From Pseudomonadota bacterium (GTDB lineage Bacteria; Pseudomonadota; Gammaproteobacteria; Burkholderiales; Burkholderiaceae_D), in the NCBI GenBank assembly GCA_030272785.1, contig JARXKM010000003.1, positions 12,410 through 60,894 on the forward strand: DNA of 48,485 nucleotides. The letters are read 5' to 3'. Both the position numbers and the translations under genes were made by a program. Of the stretch, positions 43,063 through 48,485 are shown one piece after another (the stretch's first letter is position 1; each line of letters starts with the position of its first letter). Under the pieces are notes generated by a model. That model did no database searches and was not told where the DNA came from. It saw only the letters and a list, made by a program, of their open reading frames with translations.

Positions 43063-43080
43063 TCGCTGGCCGCCGAGCGC
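42714..43080 (+). repeat. Direct repeat copy 1 (3' part of lacI-family gene)
   Basis: This segment matches 45662-46026. The last ~265 bases are identical in both copies, while the first ~100 carry substitutions and two single-base deletions in the other copy. It marks the left edge of the inserted region. Confidence 0.92.
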
Positions 43081-43094
43081 TACCACTTCAGCGC

Positions 43095-43134
43095 CACTGG
43101 CGACATCCGGGCTGACGATCGAATGCACGCCCCA
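43095..43134 (-). pseudogene. Pyruvate kinase gene scrap (40 bases)
   Basis: 37 of 40 bases equal 13259-13298 of the pyruvate kinase gene, and the minus frame still reads WGVHSIVSPDVAS against WGVHSTVSPDVAS. It lies 14 bases beyond the end of the first direct-repeat copy. Confidence 0.8.
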
Positions 43135-43352
43135 AGACCCGAGTACTGCTCAAGTACCTGCCGTTCGGGTATGGCCGCGACTGGTTGCAGAAGCTGATCC
43201 GCCGGGCGATGAATGCGGCCCGCTTCGAGCATCTGACCCTGCACGATCTACAAGGAAAGCTCCAGTCTTGCTGGCCATGCTTTCGTAACACTCCGCCCCC
43301 AAGCCCGACGAAAAAGGCTCCCCCACAGGGAGAAGGCGGTCAACAGAAATAG
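43134..43352 (+). pseudogene. Possible phage-integrase C-terminal scrap
   Basis: A startless open frame of 72 codons contains WLQKLIRRAMNAARFEHLTL followed by HDLQGK, similar to the HDxRGK box before the second catalytic Arg/His region of some phage tyrosine integrases. The conserved Arg is replaced by Gln and the rest of the domain is missing. After about 43260 the sequence is low-complexity Pro/Lys/Gly. Confidence 0.45.
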
Positions 43353-43527
43353 CATACAAGCTCGAAGTACAGTTTCAATGATAATGATTCTATCGTGGAA
43401 TCGCACACTCATTCACTCACGCAATTAGCGTAGAGCCAATCGCATCTATTCGTGAAATGCAACGTAGATCAGCCCGCTTCACGTTGGCGGCGATCCCCAT
43501 CCGCTACAGCCGCAAATCAATTGGCAT
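43353..43527. other. Non-coding stretch before the fic gene end
   Basis: AT-richer sequence with no gene. It begins the lower-GC part of the island; the short ATGATAATGATT run at 43378-43389 looks faintly like half of a Fur box but has no gene beside it. Confidence 0.4.
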
Positions 43528-44271
43528 TTAGGTTCCAAGACTACGATCCCGGGCAATCTTCATCTCGTCGTATCGGAATTGTCCTTGCGGATCGTTGCTT
43601 TGATAGACTACGTTCTGATCCACTCCCGAAGAACCATCCAGCCCTTGGACTGCCATAATACGCTCTAGTCGACCGACTCTCGAATCGACACTCCGAATCA
43701 GCGGCTGAAAGTACCCGTCGAGCAACCCTTTATCTGGATCCCAAAGCTCTTCAGTGAGTGCTTGTAAATACGAATCTTTCCTAGACGACGCCCAGTCAAT
43801 TGCAATGCCAGCCCGATCACAAAGCTCCGTATGAATAAGCAGCATGGTTCGGCCGTTACCGTCGAGAAACGGATGCCCCCAGGCAAATGCTCCCATGATA
43901 GTGCCAGGCTTCCTCCGCATTAGATTCTTGTCCACACCCATTTTAAGTCCCCACTCCACGGCTAAGCGGGATCTATCGGCTTGCTCGAATTCGACTATTC
44001 CATCGCCCTTGCCGACATGTTTTCCTATACCTAACATGTCTCGATCAACTCCAGCCCAAGGATAAAATTGGTCGAACAGAATCTTGTGCACATCAAGAAA
44101 AGACTGATAGGTAATGTGAGGAGAATTCTCCGGTGCCAGGTGGTCAAGAGCGGACTCGAGATTTGCTACGAAGAAGAGGTGCTCTTGTACCTTTACCTCG
44201 TCTAAGTCCTTCAATTTCTCGATGTTTCTGAGATAGCCCATTGTTCCAAAATCGCCGAATGGATCAAACAT
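43528..44271 (-). CDS. Fic-domain protein (candidate toxin/AMP-transferase)
   Basis: Protein of 247 residues whose Fic core spans about 35-175. The motif reads HPFLDGNGRTML from His133, giving the catalytic His, the phosphate-binding GNGR and the flap region upstream (FYPWAGVDRDMLGIG). The final Arg of the canonical HPFx(D/E)GNGRxxR is Leu144, which may weaken or alter nucleotide use. Fic enzymes usually transfer AMP to target proteins. The C-terminal part contains VGRLERIMAVQGLDGSSGVD, not recognised. The frame extends 28 codons upstream, but the domain and an AGGGA stretch support the ATG at 44271. Base composition is lower in GC than the flanks. It follows the AbiEi-like gene by 93 bases on the same strand. 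Confidence 0.87.
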   Translation of the reverse strand: MFDPFGDFGTMGYLRNIEKLKDLDEVKVQEHLFFVANLESALDHLAPENSPHITYQSFLDVHKILFDQFYPWAGVDRDMLGIGKHVGKGDGIVEFEQADRSRLAVEWGLKMGVDKNLMRRKPGTIMGAFAWGHPFLDGNGRTMLLIHTELCDRAGIAIDWASSRKDSYLQALTEELWDPDKGLLDGYFQPLIRSVDSRVGRLERIMAVQGLDGSSGVDQNVVYQSNDPQGQFRYDEMKIARDRSLGT

Positions 44272-44364
44272 CGTCTTCCCTATTTTTGTTCTAGTTATTT
44301 CGAGCTTCGAAACGCGGGGATACAAACGTTGACCAGAACGAACTGGCCGGCACATCGGCGCTAT

Positions 44365-45060
44365 TTAATGGCTTCGATTGGCGATCGAGTGCCGGCCGCT
44401 CTTTTCCTTTTGCTCGCGCATATGGTTCGTCATTAACCGGGACATTTGCGACGCATTGATGAGCTTGGCCTTATACAGTACAGTAAGTAGTTGCCCAGTA
44501 GAATCCAAACTTGCATAGTCGCCTGCGGCCCGGGTCACAGCCTCGGCCCATGCATCAAGCTTCGAGCGCTGAAATATAATTTTGTGCATCTTTGCAAACT
44601 TGCAGACAAACTTACTAACTTCCTTCTTGGGCAAATCCTCGAGATTAGTAGGGATTTGCGAAGGGAAGCGCGAATGCACACCGCTGTGGCCGACGAAAAA
44701 CACATCATCATTACCCAACCGAAGGTATTTGGGGATACGAGAGCGGCCTGCATCCACAAAGTATATACAATGGTCATTCCTACGTTCCGTTTTCACAAGC
44801 TTTGCATCGAGGCCAATTTTCCGAAAAAAATCTTGCAAGACTACCTCAGGTGTATCGAGTAGCTCTAGCTTACCCTCGCTGCCTTTCCTCGCCTTGGCGA
44901 AAACGCCTGGACTCATGCGCGTCAATACCCCGTCGTCGACTAGCTTTCTAAGTGCCGCGCTAAGTTGGGAATCGCCGCCAAATTTCTGAAGATCAGAACG
45001 TAGGATAACTTGCTCCCGCCTACGGCAAATCGACATGCGGACCCTGTCTAGAATCGTCAT
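44365..45060 (-). CDS. AbiEi-like/DUF6088-type HTH protein, candidate antitoxin partner of the Fic protein
   Basis: Protein of 231 residues. The N-terminal ~65 residues form a winged helix of the AbiEi antitoxin type: VILRSDLQKFGGDSQLSAAL, then LVDDGVLTRMSPGVFAKARK. The middle part contains KYLRLGNDDVFFVGHSGVH, and the rest is basic. GAGG lies seven bases before the ATG. AbiEi proteins normally repress and neutralise the nucleotidyltransferase AbiEii; no such gene is seen, and a Fic gene takes its place downstream. Low GC and unusual codon use compared with the core genes indicate recent transfer. Function as antitoxin is inference. Confidence 0.72.
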   Translation of the reverse strand: MTILDRVRMSICRRREQVILRSDLQKFGGDSQLSAALRKLVDDGVLTRMSPGVFAKARKGSEGKLELLDTPEVVLQDFFRKIGLDAKLVKTERRNDHCIYFVDAGRSRIPKYLRLGNDDVFFVGHSGVHSRFPSQIPTNLEDLPKKEVSKFVCKFAKMHKIIFQRSKLDAWAEAVTRAAGDYASLDSTGQLLTVLYKAKLINASQMSRLMTNHMREQKEKSGRHSIANRSH

Positions 45061-45122
45061 ATTCTCACCTCGAGATCAAAGCAACCTAATAGAGCAAATT
45101 TTACCATTTTTCCCGTTTAACT

Positions 45123-45500
45123 TCAATAACTTATCAGCGTTTGAGAAGGGGATATGCCGGCAACTTTTGACAGCTTCGGCATTGTTTTTCGACAATCTGC
45201 CGCGACTAAGGCTCCACAATTTGCACGCGCAATCGCAATCTTTAGCAATCCAGTTTCCACCTTGAAGCCCCTGCGCCCTCTTTCCGCGAGCGAGGTTGCC
45301 ATGAGCGTCTCTAAGTTGTCCGCATCAGTCGATACTTCCGTCTTTTTCAATCGAGCATGGACCACGTTGACCGGCGCCAGCCAATCCTGCATTTCAGCGG
45401 CGCTTCGGCGTTCTCTTGATACAGTCAGGTTACCAGGGCGAGATGCTCCCAAAGCCACCCGAACAGCGGCTTCCGTTGAACATCGGATGCTGGGTTCTGC
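45123..45500 (-). pseudogene. Unrecognised open frame, probably a gene fragment
   Basis: The minus frame is open from 45500 (after a stop at 45501-45503) to 45123. It reads EAAVRVALGASRPGNLTV, EMQDWLAPVNVVHARLKKTE and ADNLETLMATSLAERGRRGF. It looks like real protein sequence, but the only starts are GTG or internal, so the N-terminus may be lost. A plus-strand frame over the same bases (45154-45522) is Ser/Ala-rich and looks like its shadow. No family is recognised. It lies upstream of the AbiEi-like gene on the same strand. Confidence 0.4.
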
Positions 45501-45661
45501 TCAGATATCGTGGCCCAACTAGGATTCATCGAAGCTACCTGTGACGAAAGGATTTCACTCGTTAAGAGTAAAGGCGCGTCAGTGCCAGGCATCGTTGCCC
45601 ATCGCTATCCGCCTCCTTGCCCAAGGCCAGATTCGGCGGACCGTCGTGCGATGCCGCCGCC

Positions 45662-46026
45662 GGCCGGCGGCTACGCCGCAACCGAGCGCTTGCTGGCGCT
45701 CGCCGAGCGTCCCAGCGCCATCTTCTGCACCAAGATGAAATGGCGTTTGTGCCATCGATGCGATCAGCAGCAAGGGCCTGAGCGTGCCGGCCGATATCTC
45801 GGTGACGGGTTTCGACAACATCGCCACCGCGCGCTTCGTCTACCCTACCCTGACCACGGTCGGCCAGCCCTTCGTGCAGATGGCCGCGCGGGCGGTCAGC
45901 GAAGTGGTCGCCATCATCGAGGGCGGCGCCGCCAAGCCGGGGAAAATCGCCTTTCCCACCGAATTCATCATCCGCAATTCGACCGGACCGGCGCCGCGCC
46001 CGTCCTGATCGCTGGCCGCCGAGCGC
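45662..46026 (+). pseudogene. Truncated duplicate of the lacI-family gene 3' end (direct repeat copy 2)
   Basis: Matches 42714-43080 including the gene's stop codon and 18 bases beyond. From about 45760 it is identical; before that it differs by substitutions and by two single-base deletions around 45732-45752 that break the frame. It lacks the DNA-binding domain. Its position just before the ABC transporter operon indicates that lacI and this operon were neighbours before the island came in. Confidence 0.92.
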
Positions 46027-46064
46027 CACCGGCGGCCAGCTGCGGCTCGCTGTGTTTGGTTGAC

Positions 46065-46080
46065 GTGCGGATGCCCGCAC
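46065..46080. promoter_or_regulatory. Inverted repeat upstream of the sigma-54 promoter
   Basis: GTGCGG, four bases, CCGCAC: perfect 6-bp arms centred about 100 bases before the -24/-12 element, where enhancer-binding activators usually attach. It could instead be a weak terminator hairpin after the lacI-derived segment. Confidence 0.35.
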
Positions 46081-46164
46081 ACACCGTGTCGGCGATTGCG
46101 GATTTTCGCGCAAACGGCCGGCGCCGATACGCGCGCGCCCCCAGTGCGCCCTCCTGCGCGCTAC

Positions 46165-46180
46165 TGGCACGGAAGCTGCA
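46165..46180 (+). promoter_or_regulatory. Sigma-54 (-24/-12) promoter
   Basis: TGGCACGGAAGCTGCA matches the sigma-54 consensus TGGCACRN4TTGCW at all fixed positions but one, with GG and GC exactly ten bases apart. Transcription would start near 46192, about 25 bases before the ATG of the binding-protein gene. This implies control by an enhancer-binding protein, often tied to nitrogen status. Confidence 0.72.
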
Positions 46181-46217
46181 TATAGCCTCCATACAACAAA
46201 CCATCACGGAGACTGAA

Positions 46218-47192
46218 ATGACCTTACGTACCCTCATGCTGGGCGCCGCCGCACTGTGCGCCCTGTCCTCCCCTGCTTTCGCCGCCGACGACGTGATCCG
46301 GCTCGGCAACCTCAAGTTCGCCCATTACGGCGCCGTGTCGTATATCAAGGAGATTGCACCGAAGTGCGGCGTACGCGTCGAAGAGCATATGTTTGCCAAA
46401 GGCCCCGACGTGATGCAGGCGATCCTGGCAGGCGAACTCGATGTCGGCGCCACCGCCTCGGAAGCGGCCATTTCGGGCCGCGCCAACGGCGCCCCGATCT
46501 ATGTCGTCGCTGGTTTCGCCAAGGGCGGCGCGCGCCTGCTTGCGCGACCCGACAGCGGCATCAAGTCGGTCAAGGATCTCAAGGGCAAGAAGGTCGGCGT
46601 GACGCGCGGCGGCATCCACGAGGTGTTGCTCAATGTCGAACTGGCGCAGGCGGGGCTGAGCGTGTCGGACCAGCCGGGCAAGGACGTGCAGGTGATCTTC
46701 CTGGCCTTCGCGGACTTGAACCAGGCACTGCTGGGCAAGAACCTCGACGCCATCATGCAGAGCGAGCCGCAGTCGTCGCAGGCCATCAACAAGGGCTACG
46801 GCGTCGAGGTGATGAAGCCATACGACACGCCGATCGGCGCGCCGGTGCGCACCCTGGTGATGAGCGAGAAATTCTACAAGGAGCATCGCGCCGTCGCCGC
46901 CAAGTTCATGACATGTTTCGTGCAGGCGACCAAGCTGTTCATCGATAACAAGGGGGCCGCCGAAAAATATGTGCGCGAATCGATGTTCAAGAACCAAATC
47001 AGCAAGCAGGATTTTGACGACGCCATCGAAAATTCGCCCTACACCTACGACATCAGCGCCGCCCACATCCAGACCACCACCGACGTGATGTTCAAGACCG
47101 GCACCGGCAAGATGCGCAATCCTCCGGTGGCCAAGGAGTGGGTCAAGACCGACCTGCTGGAGCAGGCCAAAAAATCGCTCTCGATCCAGTAA
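46218..47192 (+). CDS. ABC transporter substrate-binding protein (TauA/SsuA/NMT1 type)
   Basis: Periplasmic binding protein of 324 residues. The signal peptide LMLGAAALCALSSPAFA is cleaved before ADD. The mature domain follows the NMT1/SsuA pattern: IRLGNLKFAHYGAVSYIKE, GPDVMQAILAGELDVGATASEAA, SGIKSVKDLKGKKVGVTRGG and PYDTPIGAPVRTLVMSEKFY. GGAG lies nine bases before the ATG; the frame is open far upstream only because it continues from unrelated sequence. Relatives carry sulphonates, nitrate, pyrimidine precursors or aromatic acids. The sigma-54 promoter upstream leans toward a nitrogen-containing compound; the ligand cannot be told. Confidence 0.9.
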   Translation: MTLRTLMLGAAALCALSSPAFAADDVIRLGNLKFAHYGAVSYIKEIAPKCGVRVEEHMFAKGPDVMQAILAGELDVGATASEAAISGRANGAPIYVVAGFAKGGARLLARPDSGIKSVKDLKGKKVGVTRGGIHEVLLNVELAQAGLSVSDQPGKDVQVIFLAFADLNQALLGKNLDAIMQSEPQSSQAINKGYGVEVMKPYDTPIGAPVRTLVMSEKFYKEHRAVAAKFMTCFVQATKLFIDNKGAAEKYVRESMFKNQISKQDFDDAIENSPYTYDISAAHIQTTTDVMFKTGTGKMRNPPVAKEWVKTDLLEQAKKSLSIQ

Positions 47193-47202
47193 GGAGGCCA
47201 TC

Positions 47203-48024
47203 ATGACAAACCATACCTGGCGCCAGTCGGCGGTCGGTTTCGTGGTCCCGGTGGTCATCATCGCGCTCTGGCAAGCCTGTGCGATGCTGGGCTGGGTCAA
47301 TCCGCAGGTGCTGCCGTCGCCGCTGGCGGTAATGAGCAAATTGATCGAGTATGCGCTGCCGCTGGCGCCCTACGATCCGGCCGTCGGCGGCCGCTTGGCC
47401 TGGTACTTTTCCGGTGAGCTGCTGCACGACACCATGGGCAGCATGTACCGCGTGGTGGTCGGCTTCCTGATCGGCGCCGGCCTGGCCCTGCCGCTTGGCC
47501 TGTCGATGGGGTCGAGCCGCGTCATGTACGCGTGGCTCAATCCGCTGATGCAGGTGCTGCGGCCGATTCCGCCGATCGCCTACATTCCGCTATCGATCCT
47601 GTGGTTCGGGCTGGGCAACGCACCGGCCGTGTTCCTGATTGCGCTGGGCGCATTTTTCCCCGTGCTGGTCAACACCATCGCCGGCGTGCGTCAGGTCGAC
47701 AGCATCTACATCCGCGCGGCGCGCAATCTGGGCGTCAATCGCCGCACGATGTTCGTGCGCGTGATGCTACCGGCCGCGGTGCCGTACATCTTGTCCGGCG
47801 TGCGCATCGGTATCGGCACCGCCTTCATCGTGGTGATCGTGTCGGAGATGATCGCGGTAAACAACGGCCTCGGGTTTCGCATCCTCGAAGCGCGCGAGTA
47901 CTTTTGGTCCGACAAGATCATCGCCGGCATGATCAGCATCGGCCTGCTCGGACTGGCGATCGACTTCGGCATGAATAAATTGAATAACCATTTGCTGCGG
48001 TGGCACCGCGGCCTGGAGAGCTGA
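47203..48024 (+). CDS. ABC transporter permease (SsuC/TauC type)
   Basis: Inner-membrane protein of 273 residues with six hydrophobic segments. The BPD_transp_1 coupling loop is visible as [20 protein letters not shown], followed by [20 protein letters not shown]. The central [20 protein letters not shown] is typical of the nitrate/sulphonate/taurine subfamily. AAGGAGG is five bases before the ATG. The gene follows the binding-protein gene by 10 bases and the ATPase gene starts one base after its stop codon, so the three form one transport operon. Confidence 0.95.
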   Translation: MTNHTWRQSAVGFVVPVVIIALWQACAMLGWVNPQVLPSPLAVMSKLIEYALPLAPYDPAVGGRLAWYFSGELLHDTMGSMYRVVVGFLIGAGLALPLGLSMGSSRVMYAWLNPLMQVLRPIPPIAYIPLSILWFGLGNAPAVFLIALGAFFPVLVNTIAGVRQVDSIYIRAARNLGVNRRTMFVRVMLPAAVPYILSGVRIGIGTAFIVVIVSEMIAVNNGLGFRILEAREYFWSDKIIAGMISIGLLGLAIDFGMNKLNNHLLRWHRGLES

Positions 48025-48025
48025 A

Positions 48026-48485
<460 letters not shown>

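Noticed and set aside
43375-43395. Fur-box-like ATGATAATGATT
   Set aside because: Only about half of the 19-bp box fits, and no gene starts nearby in a useful orientation.

Overview
The window is GC-rich bacterial chromosome, most like a betaproteobacterium of the Massilia/Duganella/Janthinobacterium group (Oxalobacteraceae). This is an inference from base composition, the large TonB-dependent receptors, the proteobacterial GalNAc gene set and a LiuR-type operator; no rRNA or tRNA gene is present to confirm it.

Left part (1-13,050). A minus-strand heavy-metal efflux operon opens the window: a small Cys/His/Met-rich exported protein, a TolC-type outer-membrane channel and a CusB-type adaptor cut by the window edge. 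Next come a Crp/Fnr regulator, a branched-chain-amino-acid-type binding protein and an acyl-CoA synthetase, preceded by two palindromic operators. Small accessory genes follow (lipoprotein, VOC protein, DUF4188). A complete IS5-family element (8,242-9,530, 4-bp target duplication) sits exactly at the end of the DUF4188 gene, and a scrap of a related element lies 1.1 kb further on. A signal-less M35-type metallopeptidase overlaps a lipoprotein gene.

Middle (13,053-30,791). After pyruvate kinase lies an N-acetylgalactosamine (GalNAc) utilisation locus. It is arranged divergently around a control region carrying repeated CTTTCGA boxes. To the left are a GH31 glycosidase (probable alpha-N-acetylgalactosaminidase), an Oar-like TonB-dependent receptor and a DUF3472 lipoprotein. 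To the right are agaS, a ROK kinase, agaZ, agaR, a GalNAc-6-P deacetylase and an MFS sugar porter with an unusual large insertion. The implied flow is glycan binding and uptake, release of GalNAc, import, phosphorylation, deacetylation and deamination to tagatose-6-P.

Right (30,984-43,062). A second polysaccharide locus on the minus strand holds a TonB receptor, BNR_4 propeller, GH105, GH35, DUF2264 (GH154-like) and an MFS transporter. A divergent LacI-family regulator with two matching palindromes in the shared promoter region probably controls it. The enzyme set suits glucuronic-acid-capped galactans such as arabinogalactan protein.

Far right (43,063-48,485). A 2.6-kb patch of lower GC lies between two copies of the last ~365 bp of the lacI gene. 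It holds a Fic-domain protein and an AbiEi-like HTH protein (candidate toxin-antitoxin or defence pair) plus scraps of integrase and pyruvate kinase. Beyond the second copy, a strong sigma-54 promoter drives a TauA/SsuA-type ABC transporter operon that runs off the window.
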